64,000 nucleotides of DNA from Mayfieldus sp963841445. GTDB lineage: Bacteria > Actinomycetota > Thermoleophilia > Solirubrobacterales > 70-9. The stretch covers positions 620,001-684,000 of the forward strand of contig CAWJCP010000002.1 in NCBI GenBank assembly GCA_963841445.1. Direction: 5' to 3'. Under the pieces are notes generated by a model. The model worked only from the letters and a program-made list of their open reading frames with translations. It was not told the DNA's origin and did not search any database. The position numbers and the translations under genes were made by a program. Shown piece by piece: positions 53,099 through 62,531 of the stretch; positions within the stretch are counted from its first letter, which is position 1, and every line of letters starts with the position of its first letter.

Positions 53099-54790
53099 CT
53101 AGGAAGTGACCGCGCCCTGCGCCGCGGAGCCGACGCTGGCGGCGTACTTGGCCATCACCCCGGCGCGGTAAAGCGGCGGCGGTGACTCATAGCCGCCGAC
53201 TCGCTCGGCGATCTTCTCGTCGCTGAGCTCGACGTCGATCCGGCGGGCATCGACGTCGATCGTCACCTGATCACCTTCGCGCAGCGCCGCGATCGGGCCG
53301 CCCTTCGCCGCCTCGGGAGCGACATGTCCGATCATCAGGCCGCGGGTCGCGCCGGAGAAGCGCCCGTCGGTGAGCAACGCGACCTCCTCGCCCAGCCCCT
53401 CGCCGACGATCGCCGCGGTCACCTGGAGCATCTCGCGCATGCCCGGGCCGCCGGAGGGTCCTTCGTTGCGAATCACGATCACGTCGCCGGGCTCGATGCG
53501 CTGCTCCTTGACCGCCCGGAAGCAATCCTCCTCGGACTCGAAGACCCGGGCCGGGCCGCTCTGCCCGTGGCGCTCGGTGCCGGCCAGCTTTACAACCGCC
53601 CCGTCGGGGGCGAGGTTGCCGCGCAGGATGGCCAGCCCGCCCTCGGGCTTCAGTGGGTCCGAGAGCGGGCGCACGACCTCCTGGCCCTCCGTCTCGGAGG
53701 CGGCGTCAGCGATCTCGCCGATCGTCTGCCCGGTGACCGTGATCGCGTCGCGGTGCAGCAGCCCTGCCGCGTCGAGTCGTTGCAGGATCAGCGGGACCCC
53801 CCCGGCGGCGTAGAGGTCGGTGGCGACGAAGCGCCCGGCGGGCTTCAGGTCGGCGAGCAGCGGGGTGCGGCGCGAGATCTGCTCGAAATCGTCGATCTCA
53901 AGCTCCACCCCCGCTTCGCGTGCGACCGCCAGCCCATGCAGGACCACGTTGGTCGAGCCACCCGAAGCGCAGGCGCAGGCGATCGCGTTCTCGAGCGACT
54001 CGCGGGTGACGATGCGGCTCGGGCGCAGGTCCTCGGAGAGCACCCGCATGACCAGCTCGCCGATCTGCTCGGCGACCTGCTCCTTGCTCGCGTCCTCCGC
54101 CGGAACCATCGAGGAGCCGCCCGGGCTGATCCCCATCGCCTCGAAGGCGCAGGCCATCGTGTTGGCGGTGAACATCCCGCCGCAGGCGCCTGCGCCGGGG
54201 CTGGCGACATCCTCGATCTCGCGCAGCTCCTCGTCGCTGATCTCGCCTGCCGCATGGGCGCCAATCGCCTCGAAGACGTCTCCGATCGTCACGTCGCGTC
54301 CCTGCCAGCGACCGGGGACGATCGAGCCGCCGTAGAGCATCGCGGCCGGCACGTCGAGCCGGATCAGAGCCATCACGCAGCCGGGAATCGTCTTGTCGCA
54401 GGCCGAGAGCGCGACCAGGGCGTCGAACTGGTAGCCGCGCGCGGTCAGCTCGATCGAGTCGGCGATCACCTCGCGGCTGACCAGCGAGGTCTTCATCCCC
54501 TGAGTGCCCATCGTGATGCCGTCCGAGATCGCGACGGTGTTGAACTCCATCGGCGTCCCCCCCGCCACTCGCACGCCGTCCTTGATGTGGGACGCGAGCC
54601 CGCGGAGGTGGAAGTTGCACGGCATCGCCTCGATCCAGGTGTTGGCGACCCCGATCGTCGGTTTGCTGAGCGCCTCGTCGTCGAAGCCGATGCCCTTCAT
54701 GTAGGCGCGCGCGTGGGCGCGATCGGGGCCGTCGAAGACGACGCTGGAGCGCGGCCGCGGAGCCGCGGTCTTGGCCTCTCCGTCGGTCAC
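53099..54790 (-). CDS. ilvD: Dihydroxy-acid dehydratase
   Basis: 563 residues. SACDKTIPGCVMALIRLDVP has the iron-sulfur Cys, GAGACGGMFTANTMACAFEAMG the next ligand, and GRFSGATRGLMIGHVAPEAA the C-terminal motif. A [2Fe-2S] or [4Fe-4S] enzyme in branched-chain amino acid synthesis, converting dihydroxy acids to keto acids. The GTG at 54790 overlaps the stop of the upstream gene (GTGA). The frame is open above, but that part reads another gene. Confidence 0.95.
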   Translation of the reverse strand: MTDGEAKTAAPRPRSSVVFDGPDRAHARAYMKGIGFDDEALSKPTIGVANTWIEAMPCNFHLRGLASHIKDGVRVAGGTPMEFNTVAISDGITMGTQGMKTSLVSREVIADSIELTARGYQFDALVALSACDKTIPGCVMALIRLDVPAAMLYGGSIVPGRWQGRDVTIGDVFEAIGAHAAGEISDEELREIEDVASPGAGACGGMFTANTMACAFEAMGISPGGSSMVPAEDASKEQVAEQIGELVMRVLSEDLRPSRIVTRESLENAIACACASGGSTNVVLHGLAVAREAGVELEIDDFEQISRRTPLLADLKPAGRFVATDLYAAGGVPLILQRLDAAGLLHRDAITVTGQTIGEIADAASETEGQEVVRPLSDPLKPEGGLAILRGNLAPDGAVVKLAGTERHGQSGPARVFESEEDCFRAVKEQRIEPGDVIVIRNEGPSGGPGMREMLQVTAAIVGEGLGEEVALLTDGRFSGATRGLMIGHVAPEAAKGGPIAALREGDQVTIDVDARRIDVELSDEKIAERVGGYESPPPLYRAGVMAKYAASVGSAAQGAVTS

Positions 54791-55354
54791 GCGCCCACCG
54801 CCTCGGCCCGCTGGCGGCCCTGCCATTCCCCGAGCCGCAGCAGGTCGCGACCGACCTGCCTGGGGTCGAGCTGCTTTCCGGGCGCGTGCATGTTGGCGTC
54901 GGCGATCAGCCGCCGCTCGTCGCCACTCAGCGCCATCCACTTGGCCAGCACGTCGTCGGAGTCAGGAAGCCGCTCCTCGGCGCCCGGCAAGCTGAGGTCC
55001 GGGAAGACGACGCAGTACTCGTTCAGCAGCTCCCCGCTGCGGCTCTCGTAGGCGACGATCGGCCGGTGCGGATAGATCAGGTAGCCGTAGCCGCTGCGCG
55101 GCGTCGCCGCCGCCGTCGACGGCGATGAAGCCGAGGTCTCGATACATCGCGTAGAGCTCGGCGCCGACTACCGAGCGCAGCAGCTCACGCGCCTTGCGCT
55201 CCGCGCGGCGCTCGCGCCCCGGGTCGTATGCGGGCCTTCTGGCCCGCCGCTGCGCGGCCCGTCGCCGCCGCCGCGTCCGCCGCAGATCGGGGCCGAAGGC
55301 AAGCGTGCCGAGCAGCGCCAGCGCGAGCAGCAGCGCAACCGCGGCGAGAGTCAT
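54787..55354 (-). CDS. Membrane-anchored conserved protein upstream of ilvD, apparent frameshift
   Basis: About 188 residues: N-terminal helix MTLAAVALLLALALLGTLAFG, an Arg-rich coiled region, LLRSVVGAELYAMYRDLGFIAV, then, after a shift near 55115, GYLIYPHRPIVAYESRSGELLNEYCVVFPDLSLPGAEERLPDSDDVLAKWMALSGDERRLIADANMH. No named family. Translationally coupled to ilvD by GTGA. Confidence 0.65.
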
Positions 55355-55381
55355 TTGCTAGTGCCCCATAGGGACGGCCAC

Positions 55382-55627
55382 CTAGCCCCCGGCGGCCTTC
55401 GGGAAGAAGATCACCCGCTCGGCGTCGCGGGGGACGTCGGCGAACTCGCGCACCATCGTCGCCTCGCGGCGCCCGCTGCCCGCAGGGCCGGGGACCGCGG
55501 CCCACATGCCCTCGTCGAGCTGGCGCCGGAACTCCTCGATCAGGCGCTCCTCGTCCTCGCTGACCTCGACGTCTCCCTCCGCGAGCAGGACGTCGCCGTG
55601 CCCGGGCTTCATGCGGACGAACCTCAT
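55382..55627 (-). CDS. Small acidic protein
   Basis: 81 residues: MRFVRMKPGHGDVLLAEGDVEVSEDEERLIEEFRRQLDEGMWAAVPG...REFADVPRDAERVIFFPKAAGG. The pattern (short strand, acidic helix, C-terminal strand) and codon use look real. Upstream ribosome site is weak. The family is not recognised; the frame is open to 55900, but the ATG at 55627 begins the conserved-looking part. Confidence 0.6.
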   Translation of the reverse strand: MRFVRMKPGHGDVLLAEGDVEVSEDEERLIEEFRRQLDEGMWAAVPGPAGSGRREATMVREFADVPRDAERVIFFPKAAGG

Positions 55628-55634
55628 GGAGGGA

Positions 55635-56468
55635 TTATGCCGCTCCGCTGCCACGGGTGGCCGCGGCGGGGCGTTGCGCTCGCGCACGGACGTCGAGCGC
55701 GTCGACGGGGCCGGCGCCGGCGCCGATTCCCCGCAGCCCGGCGGCGACTGCTGCGGAGGCGACCTCCCTGGCTCGGTGGGCCGCTTCCAGAGGCGAGAAG
55801 CCGAGGGCCAGATGGGCGGCGAGGGCCGCGGAGTGGGTGCACCCGGAGCCGTGCGAAGCGCCGTCGGGGTGACGCGGTCCGCTGATCGACACCGCTTCAT
55901 CCCCGTCGAAGAAGAGGTCGACGGCCTCGGCGCTGTGGCCGCCGGTGACGACCACCGTGGGCCCGAGCGAGTGCACGGCGCGGGCGAGCTCCTCCTGGGT
56001 CGCGTCCTCGCCGAGCCCCGACAGCTCCCGCGCCTCAGCCAGGTTCGGGGTCGCGACGGTGGCCAGCGGCAGCGCCGCCTCGATCAGGGCGGCGCGGCCG
56101 TCCGCATCGAGCAGCAGGGCGCCGCTCTCGGCGACCAGCACCGGGTCGATCACGACCGGCGCGGCGCCGACCAGGCCCAGCGCCTCGACCGCCGCCGCGA
56201 CCGTCGGCGCGTCGGCCAGCATCCCGACCTTGACGGCGTCGACGCCGATGTCGTCGACCACCATCCGCACCTGCTCGACGATCATCGGCGGTGGGATCGT
56301 CTCGATGCGGCTGACGCCGGCGGTGTTCTGGGCCGTCAGCGCGACGACGGCGAGGGTCCCGTGCACGCCGCAGGCGGCAAAAGCCTTCAGGTCGGCTGCC
56401 GTCCCGGCGCCGCCTCCGGAGTCGGTTGTGGCGATCGTCAGGGCGGTCGGGACGGGCTCAGCGCTCAT
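55635..56468 (-). CDS. thiD: Hydroxymethylpyrimidine/phosphomethylpyrimidine kinase
   Basis: 277 residues, ribokinase fold. ALTIATTDSGGGAGTAADLKAF is the N-terminal motif (S-D-x-S-G-G-A-G in most; here TTDSGGGAG), VVIDPVLVAESGALL the middle and DGASHGSGCTHSAALAAHLALG the catalytic GxGC. Phosphorylates HMP and HMP-P for thiamine. No other thi gene is in the window. Confidence 0.93.
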   Translation of the reverse strand: MSAEPVPTALTIATTDSGGGAGTAADLKAFAACGVHGTLAVVALTAQNTAGVSRIETIPPPMIVEQVRMVVDDIGVDAVKVGMLADAPTVAAAVEALGLVGAAPVVIDPVLVAESGALLLDADGRAALIEAALPLATVATPNLAEARELSGLGEDATQEELARAVHSLGPTVVVTGGHSAEAVDLFFDGDEAVSISGPRHPDGASHGSGCTHSAALAAHLALGFSPLEAAHRAREVASAAVAAGLRGIGAGAGPVDALDVRARAQRPAAATRGSGAA

Positions 56469-56477
56469 CGCCTCAGG

Positions 56478-57620
56478 CTAGACGAGCGAATCGGCGGCCG
56501 CCTGCGGACGCGGCAGGGCTGTGCGTGAGTAGCCGCCGGCAAAGGAGCGGTTCAGATAGCCGAGCAGCTCCAGCCTCGCCAGCCTCGCCATCGTCTCCTC
56601 GGCGCCGCAACCGAGAGCCAGGGAGATCGAGTCGCAGTCGCCATTGCCGGCCTCGACCTGGTCGAGGATCGCGCCGAGCTCCGGGTCGAGAGCCGGGCCG
56701 GCGAGCGCCGGTCGCGCGGCACCGGGGCCGATCAGCGCGTCGAGGACGTCGGTCGCGTCACGGACGAGGTGCGCCCCGTCGCTGATCAGCTGGTTGGTCC
56801 CCGCCGACATCCGCGCCCCGACTGGGCCCGGCACGGCGCCGACGTCGCGACCGAGGTCGGAGGCGAGCTCGGCGGTGATCAGCGAGCCGGACCGCCCCGC
56901 TGCCTCGATCACGATCGTGATCGCCGCCAGCGCCGCCATGATCCGGTTGCGGGCCGGGAACGCCCAGCGCCAGGCGCCGCTGCCAGGAGGCAGCTCGGAG
57001 ACGACCAGTCCGCGCTCGCAGACCTGCTCGTAGAGCCTCGCGTGGTGCCGCGGGTAGGCGACGTCGGCGCCGCAGCCCAGCACCGCGACGGTGAGGCCAG
57101 CTTCGATCGCGCCGCGATGAGCCGCGCCGTCGATGCCCCAGGCCAGCCCACTGACCACGCTCATGCCAGCGCTCGCAAGTGCGCCGCCGAGGCCCGCCGC
57201 GACCTCGCGCCCGTAGGCACTGGAGCGCCGCGCCCCGACCACCGTCACCGTGGCTTCGAGAGCGAGGCGCTCCAGGTGGCCCGAATCGCCGCGGCAGACC
57301 AGCGCCGGCGGGGCGTCGCCGAGGTCGAGGAGCTGGGCCGGGTACTCGGGCCGGTGGCGGCAGAGCGACCAGCACCCCGCCTCGCGCACCCGCTCGCAGA
57401 GGTCCTCGTAGTCGGCCGCCGACGCCTCTCCCAGCATCCGCTCGGCCTTGCGACCCGCCACCGCCTTGGCCAGCGACTCGTCGTCGAGGGCGAGCAGCTG
57501 CGGGGAGCGCCAGCTCGGCTCGCGCGTCGCCACCGCCTCGATGAACGGGGCCAGCAGTCCGACCAGGTGCTGGCGGCGCAGGCAGCGCTCGCAAGCTCGG
57601 GGCTCGGCTGCCGCGCTCAC
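56478..57620 (-). CDS. dprA: DNA-processing protein DprA
   Basis: 380 residues. TVVGARRSSAYGREVAAGLGGALASAGMSVVSGLAWGIDGAAHRGA and LPPGSGAWRWAFPARNRIMAALA are the DprA/Smf Rossmann core that binds ssDNA. The C-terminal LARLELLGYLNRSFAGGYSRTALP is a winged helix. Loads RecA on incoming ssDNA in transformation. It overlaps comM by 4 bases. Confidence 0.93.
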   Translation of the reverse strand: MSAAAEPRACERCLRRQHLVGLLAPFIEAVATREPSWRSPQLLALDDESLAKAVAGRKAERMLGEASAADYEDLCERVREAGCWSLCRHRPEYPAQLLDLGDAPPALVCRGDSGHLERLALEATVTVVGARRSSAYGREVAAGLGGALASAGMSVVSGLAWGIDGAAHRGAIEAGLTVAVLGCGADVAYPRHHARLYEQVCERGLVVSELPPGSGAWRWAFPARNRIMAALAAITIVIEAAGRSGSLITAELASDLGRDVGAVPGPVGARMSAGTNQLISDGAHLVRDATDVLDALIGPGAARPALAGPALDPELGAILDQVEAGNGDCDSISLALGCGAEETMARLARLELLGYLNRSFAGGYSRTALPRPQAAADSLV

Positions 57621-59095
57621 ACCGGCCGCCTCAGCGCCAGGGCTCCCTCCATCGCGGCCCGGTCGATTGACCGCGTGCCCGCGAGGTCAGCGATCGTTCG
57701 GGCGACCCGCAGGACCCGGTCGTGGCCACGGCCGCTGAGCCCGAGCTGCGTGTGGGTCTTGCGCAGGAGCTCGCGTGCCTCGGGGTCGACCTCGAGGGCA
57801 AGTGACTCGGCGGGCCCCAGGTCGCAGTTGCTGCGCCCCAGTCCAACCCGCCGCTCGGCGCTGCGGCGGGCTGCGACGACCCGCTCGCGCACTGTGGACG
57901 ACGACTCGCTTCCCGCCTTCGCCATCGCCTCGGCACTCGGCTGCCCGACCCCGCACCAGATGTCGATCCGGTCGGCCAGGGCGCCGGTCAGCTTCGCCTC
58001 GTAGCGGCGGACCGAGACCGGGGTGCAGCGGCAGGCGTCCTCGTCGGGTCCACGACCGCAGGGACAAGGATTCGCGGCGGCGACCAGCAGGAAGTGGCAG
58101 GGAAGCTCGACCGAACGGCCAGCGCGCGTGATCGTCACGCGGCGGTCCTCGAGCGGCACCCGTAGCGCTTCGAGCGCCGAGCGGGCGAACTCGCCCAGCT
58201 CGTCGAGGAACAGCACGCCGCGGTGCGCGAGCGTGACCTCGCCGGCGCGCGGCGGGTTTCCCCCGCCGATCAGCCCCGCCGGCGAAACCGAGTGATGCGG
58301 GGCCCGGAAAGGCCGCGATATCGAGGGTCCGTCGCAGAGCCAACCGGCGACGCTTGCGATCCGGGCCACCTCCAGCGCCTCCTGTGGGCCCAGCGGGGGC
58401 AGCAGAGACGGGAGCCGCCGTGCCGCCAGCGACTTTCCGGCTCCGGGAGGGCCGACCAGAAGCAGGTTGTGCCCGCCGGCGGCGGCGACTTCGAGTGCCC
58501 TTCGCAGCCCGGGCTGCCCGCGAAGATCCCCGATGTCGGGCTCGGGCCCGCGCCGCAGCCGCAGCGGCGTCCGGGGGTGCGATGCGAGATCCCCGGCAAG
58601 CGCCGCCTGCAGCTGGTCGAGCCGTTCGATCGCAACCACCTCGAGCCCCTCGACGAGGGCGGCCTCGGCGCCGTTCGCCGCCGCGACAACCACCCTCTCA
58701 ACCCCAGCGGCCCGCGCGGCCTCCGCCATCGCCAGGACGCCGGCGATCGGGCGCACCGATCCGTCCAGGGCCAGCTCGCCCGCCAACGCACAGCGCTCGT
58801 CGAGCCCGGTGAGCTGATCACAAGCGGCAAGCAGCGCGGCCGCTGTCGCGAGGTCGATTCCCGGCCCCGCCTTCGGCAGGTCGGCTGGGGCGAGGTTGAC
58901 GGTGATCCGGCGCAGCGGGAACTCGAAGCCGCGGTTGACCAGCGCCGCGCGCACCCGCTCGCGCGACTCGCGCACCGCCGCATCGGGCAGCCCGACGATC
59001 GAGAAGGCCGGCAGGCCGCGGTGGACGTCGACCTCCACCCGCACCTCGCGGGCGCAGACGCCGTCGATCGTGAAAGTGCGCGCCGCCGCCAGCAC
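57617..59095 (-). CDS. comM: YifB/ComM family Mg-chelatase-like AAA+ ATPase
   Basis: About 492 residues. MLAAARTFTIDGVCAREVRVEVDVHRGLPAFSIVGLPDAAVRESRERVRAAL is the N-terminal Lon-like domain; LLVGPPGAGKSLAARRLPSLL is Walker A, HRGVLFLDELGEFARSALEALRVPLED Walker B. CPCGRGPDEDACRC and the C-terminal LGRSNCDLGPAESLALEVD...RGHDRVLRVARTIADLAG complete it. ComM promotes branch migration in natural transformation. GTG at 59095 is the most likely start. Confidence 0.92.
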   Translation of the reverse strand: MLAAARTFTIDGVCAREVRVEVDVHRGLPAFSIVGLPDAAVRESRERVRAALVNRGFEFPLRRITVNLAPADLPKAGPGIDLATAAALLAACDQLTGLDERCALAGELALDGSVRPIAGVLAMAEAARAAGVERVVVAAANGAEAALVEGLEVVAIERLDQLQAALAGDLASHPRTPLRLRRGPEPDIGDLRGQPGLRRALEVAAAGGHNLLLVGPPGAGKSLAARRLPSLLPPLGPQEALEVARIASVAGWLCDGPSISRPFRAPHHSVSPAGLIGGGNPPRAGEVTLAHRGVLFLDELGEFARSALEALRVPLEDRRVTITRAGRSVELPCHFLLVAAANPCPCGRGPDEDACRCTPVSVRRYEAKLTGALADRIDIWCGVGQPSAEAMAKAGSESSSTVRERVVAARRSAERRVGLGRSNCDLGPAESLALEVDPEARELLRKTHTQLGLSGRGHDRVLRVARTIADLAGTRSIDRAAMEGALALRRPV

Positions 59096-59216
59096 CAGGC
59101 CGACGCTAGGCCGGCAACGGCGAAGCGTGGCGCGCACGCTGTCAGGGAATCGTCACGCTCCGCGCGCAGCGCTCGCGCTGCGGCGCGCTGGCCGCGGTCG
59201 CGCCGGACATGATCGG

Positions 59217-59507
59217 CTACGAGACGTTCGCGCAAATCGCGGACGCGGTTACCGACCAGCTCTGTGCCGTCGGCTCCTCCTCGAAGGCGCTCACGGTGAC
59301 GTTCCCGGGGATGGAGTTCTCACCGCTGGGCTGGATCTGGTCGATCACGACGTCGGTCAGCTGGTTCGGGTCGCTGCCGGTCACGCCGCCTGAGTGGTGG
59401 CCGCCCGACCCGATCACCTGCGCGACGGGGGCGTCCGGCGTCAGCGGCCTGCAGCTGGTCTTCGCATCGAGCGCCGTACGTTAGGCAAGAGCGAAGCTTT
59501 TCCGCCA
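59217..59507 (-). CDS. Small protein upstream of comM, probably frameshifted
   Basis: A strong ribosome site (AAGGAGGAGG) precedes ATG at 59507, which reads MAEKLRSCLTYGA. After a likely frame change near 59470 it continues LDAKTSCRPLTPDAPVAQVIGSGGHHSGGVTGSDPNQLTDVVIDQIQPSGENSIPGNVTVSAFEEEPTAQSWSVTASAICANVS. The second segment looks like a real secreted-type domain, but the whole is short and unnamed. The 199 bases at 59508-59706 show nothing else. Confidence 0.4.
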
Positions 59508-59706
59508 TGGCGGACCTCCTCCTTAAGGCCTGCATCCGAGAGCGCAAGCATAAGCGGTGCGCCGATGGTGCCGCAGACCCGCCTGCCCGCGCCTGTCGAA
59601 AGCGCGCCCAGCCTTCGCGTGCGGGCTCCTCCGCTTCGCGCGAAGCCGGATACGCTTCTTGCGCATCCCAAGACCGTCCCGAGCAACGGGGCTCGATAAT
59701 CAAGCC

Positions 59707-60519
59707 ATGGGAGAGGTCGTCACACCCCGCGCCGGGTACGAGCGGATCCGCGAGGACGCGGTCCGCCTCGCGGGGGGACCGGGCGACATGCCCCAGCGGG
59801 TCGCGATTCTGCACTCGATCTTCGTCGACTCGGGAGGCAACCACGCCTTCCCCGAGGTGGCACTACACGGAGCGCTGTGGGCGTACGGCTTCTACGAGCG
59901 CCGTGGGGCGGTCAGCCGCATGATCGCCTACCGCTACTTCTACGACCGCGAGGAGCGGGCCCGCCGCAGCTACATGCTGTTCGAGTTCTCGCAGGGTTTC
60001 AAGCAGGCGAACCGCTCCGTTTTCGTGGACACCTACACGAATTACCACTTCGCCAAGCGCTTTGGCGAGACCGAAGGCGCCGACGGGCTGCTGCCGCCTG
60101 AACTGCTCGAGGCCCTGCGCCGCGTACACCACGCACGCCGCGCCGGCCGAAAGCTGCCGGCGGCAGAGCGCGGCGACGTGTTCGAGAAGGCACTGCTGTT
60201 CGAGCAGGAGCGCACCGTCGGTCCAAAGGTGCGCGAGGAGGTGTCGAAGTTCGACTGCCCAGTGCTAACCAAGCTGGTCCTGCGCCCGCTGGTCCGTTTC
60301 GCGTACTTCCCGCGCGCCTCGATGATGCTGTTCCGCGACTTCGGGAACACCGAAGAGCGGATCGAGAAGGCGATTCGAAGCTACGAGCTCGCCGAGCGTG
60401 CCGGCTGGTCGACCGTTGCGGAGGCGATCCGTTACCAAGGTGTGCTCCCGCGGCGCTGCTTCGATGATCCGTTGGCCTACGCGGACGAGCTGCGAGCCGA
60501 GCTCACTGGCTCGAACTGA
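59707..60519 (+). CDS. Unknown protein inserted between comM and yraN
   Basis: 270 residues, all-alpha-looking: MGEVVTPRAGYERIREDAVRLAGGPGDMPQRVAILHSIFVDSGGNHAFPEVALHGALWAYGFYERRGAVSRMIAYRYFYDREERARRSYMLFEFSQGFKQANRSVFVDTYTNYHFAKRFGE, with a basic RRVHHARRAGRK and a C-terminal FDDPLAYADELRAELTG. No motif that I can name; not a signal peptide or membrane protein. The start at ATG 59707 is chosen over a longer frame open to 59557. It is on the strand opposite to its neighbours dprA-comM. Gap 60520-60791 shows no gene. Confidence 0.7.
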   Translation: MGEVVTPRAGYERIREDAVRLAGGPGDMPQRVAILHSIFVDSGGNHAFPEVALHGALWAYGFYERRGAVSRMIAYRYFYDREERARRSYMLFEFSQGFKQANRSVFVDTYTNYHFAKRFGETEGADGLLPPELLEALRRVHHARRAGRKLPAAERGDVFEKALLFEQERTVGPKVREEVSKFDCPVLTKLVLRPLVRFAYFPRASMMLFRDFGNTEERIEKAIRSYELAERAGWSTVAEAIRYQGVLPRRCFDDPLAYADELRAELTGSN

Positions 60520-60791
60520 GCAGGCCGTGCGCCGACAGCGCTCCCCCAACGCGCGATAAGCGCCACCGTTCCTGCGGTCGTCGCGACTCCGGAACGAGTC
60601 AGTGCGCTCTGAGACGAAGGCGATCTGGAACGGGATCGCGGATATCGTCAGGTCGGTGGAGCGCTCTTGGCGCTAGGGAAGCATTGGGCTGCGGCCTGGA
60701 CGCCCGCGATCGGCGAGTCGGGAGGGATCGTTCGCGATTTCGGCGCTGTGTGCGCGCAATCGGCGCGACAAAGGTGCCTAGCCTCGCCCGG

Positions 60792-61169
60792 GTGACCCTC
60801 GCTCGCCAGCGACTCGGAAGCCTCGCCGAGCAGACCGTCGCCGAGCAGCTGCAACTCGAGGGCTGGCGGATTCTCGCCCGAAACGCGCGCACCCGCTTCG
60901 GCGAGCTCGACCTGGTCGGCCTCGACCGCGACGCGCTCGTCTTCGTCGAGGTGAAGGCGGGGCGCTCGGGCGCCTCAGGCGGCCCGGCGCGCCCGGTCCT
61001 CGCCGTCGGGCCCACCAAGCAGCGCCGCCTGCGCACCCTCGCCCGCGCCTGGCTCGCCGGCGAGTGCCGCGTCCCGCCCCACCGGCTGATCCGCTTCGAC
61101 GCCGTCGGCGTCCTCTTCGATCGCGGCGGCAACCTCCTCGACGTCGAGCACGTTCGCGACGCGTTTTGA
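60792..61169 (+). CDS. yraN: YraN/UPF0102-family nuclease-like protein
   Basis: 125 residues starting at GTG: RQRLGSLAEQTVAEQLQLEGWRILARNARTRFGELDLVGLDRDALVFVEVKAGRSG carries the PD-(D/E)xK-type core (GELDLV, VFVEVK). The usual genomic order is rnhB-yraN-comM-dprA on one strand; here yraN is on the opposite strand, and the rnhB frame overlaps it by 195 bases on the antisense side. Suggests a small inversion. Confidence 0.88.
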   Translation: MTLARQRLGSLAEQTVAEQLQLEGWRILARNARTRFGELDLVGLDRDALVFVEVKAGRSGASGGPARPVLAVGPTKQRRLRTLARAWLAGECRVPPHRLIRFDAVGVLFDRGGNLLDVEHVRDAF

Positions 61170-62033
61170 GTTGGGGCGGTGCCCATTGGGCGCCGCCAGG
61201 GGCATGTCAGGCGGCGAAATCATTTCCGGCGGCAGGGCGCCGTCCAACGCCAGCTGCCGGTAGGCGACCGAGGCGAAGGAGCGGCGATGCAGCGCCGAGA
61301 TGCCGTTGCGGGCGATCGCCGCCCGGTGCTCGGGGGTCGAGTAGCCGACGTTCTCGTCGAATCCCCAGCCGGGATAGTCTGCCCCCGCCCCGTGCATGTA
61401 GCGGTCGCGGCTGACCTTCGCGATCACCGAGGCGGCCGCGATCGCGGCGCTGGTCGCATCGCCGTCGACGACCTGCCGGTGCTCGACCTTGCACGGGGGC
61501 AGCCGGAAGCCGTCGACCAGGCAAGTCGCGCCCTTCCGGGCAACTTTCTCGAGCGAGCTGGCGAGGGCTTCGATGTTGGTGTTGTGCAGGCCGCGCCCGT
61601 CGATGCCCCGCACGCAGCGCACCACGACGCTGACCCGAGCCGCGGCCCGCAACACGCAGGGGTAGAGCCGCTCGCGATCCTCGGCGCTCATCTGCTTGGA
61701 GTCGTGCAGCCCGCCCAGCGCCCGCCGGTCGGAGAGGCTGAGGCTGCGGTAGTCGATCAGCACCGCGGCCGCGACCAGCGGGCCGGCGAGCGACCCCCGT
61801 CCGGCCTCGTCGCAGCCCGCGACCAGCTCGGTGCCGAGGCTGCGGTCGAAGCTGAAGAGGCGCTGGGTGCGGCGCAGGCGGCGCCTGTGAAGCTTTCCGG
61901 GCTTGGCCGCCTTGGCGGGCCGGGAGCTAGAGGAGGCCGATCCGGTCCGGGGGCCAATAGGTGGCGAAGGCCTTGCCGATGAACCAGGATTGCGGGACCG
62001 GTCCCCAGATCCGGCTGTCGTCGCTTGACCCAC
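60975..62033 (-). CDS. rnhB: Ribonuclease HII
   Basis: Core residues: LVAGCDEAGRGSLAGPLVAAAVLI (DE), LGGLHDSKQMS, VIAKVSRDRYMHGAG and ENVGYSTPEHRAAI, typical RNase HII. The GTG at 62033 is the only standard start in frame, but it overlaps lepB by 107 bases; homologues usually start near LRRTQRLFSFDRS (about 61877, where the codon is CTG). The C-terminus after SFASVAYRQLALDG continues for about 85 residues, the last 65 of them antisense to yraN, so the real stop may have been lost. Confidence 0.88.
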   Translation of the reverse strand: MGQATTAGSGDRSRNPGSSARPSPPIGPRTGSASSSSRPAKAAKPGKLHRRRLRRTQRLFSFDRSLGTELVAGCDEAGRGSLAGPLVAAAVLIDYRSLSLSDRRALGGLHDSKQMSAEDRERLYPCVLRAAARVSVVVRCVRGIDGRGLHNTNIEALASSLEKVARKGATCLVDGFRLPPCKVEHRQVVDGDATSAAIAAASVIAKVSRDRYMHGAGADYPGWGFDENVGYSTPEHRAAIARNGISALHRRSFASVAYRQLALDGALPPEMISPPDMPLAAPNGHRPNSKRVANVLDVEEVAAAIEEDADGVEADQPVGRDAALAGEPGAGEGAQAALLGGPDGEDRARRAA

Positions 62034-62478
62034 GATTGTCGCCCATCATGAAGTAATGCCCGGGTGGAATCGTGATCGGTTTTCGCAACGTGCAGGTCGG
62101 GCATGGATTGATGAATGGCTCGTCGCGCTTGACCACCCCGTTTACCACCGGGTGGCCCCCCACGACGCTGAGCCGATCTCCGGGTCCGGCGACGATCCGC
62201 TTGATGAAGTTCTGATCCGAGCGTTGCGGCGTTTCCTTCGGGCAGGGTGAATCGGGCGGCTTCGGGGCTCCGCACTGGTCATTGTCGGCGCCCTTCGGGG
62301 GATGGAAGACGACGATGTCGCCGATCTTCGGCGAGCTGAAGTGGTAGATGAAGCGGTTGACCAGCACCCGCTGGCCGATGTCGAGGGTCGGCTCCATCGA
62401 GCCGGAGGGGATCTGGTACGGCTTGATCAGGAAGGCCTGGATCCCCAGCGCCAGCCCCAGCGCCAGGGCGACGATCAC
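61927..62478 (-). CDS. lepB: Signal peptidase I
   Basis: About 183 residues: a hydrophobic start (MIVALALGLALGIQAFLIKPYQIPSGSMEPTLDIG) with the catalytic Ser in PSGSMEPT, and the catalytic Lys in FIKRIVAGPGDRLSVVGG. GHYFMMGDNRGSSDDSRIWGPVPQ is the conserved box E region. A 30-residue insert with CGAPKPPDSPCPKETPQRS lies before the Lys. Start at GTG 62478; more upstream residues look genuine, but no standard start is seen. Confidence 0.9.
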   Translation of the reverse strand: MIVALALGLALGIQAFLIKPYQIPSGSMEPTLDIGQRVLVNRFIYHFSSPKIGDIVVFHPPKGADNDQCGAPKPPDSPCPKETPQRSDQNFIKRIVAGPGDRLSVVGGHPVVNGVVKRDEPFINPCPTCTLRKPITIPPGHYFMMGDNRGSSDDSRIWGPVPQSWFIGKAFATYWPPDRIGLL

Positions 62479-62531
62479 GACCAGCTCGACGAGGCCGCCG
62501 CGTGCCGAGGACGGCTTGCTAATCGAGGGGT

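Noticed and set aside
53324..55051. A 575-codon plus-strand open frame over ilvD
   Set aside because: Antisense to ilvD motifs; composition typical of a shadow.
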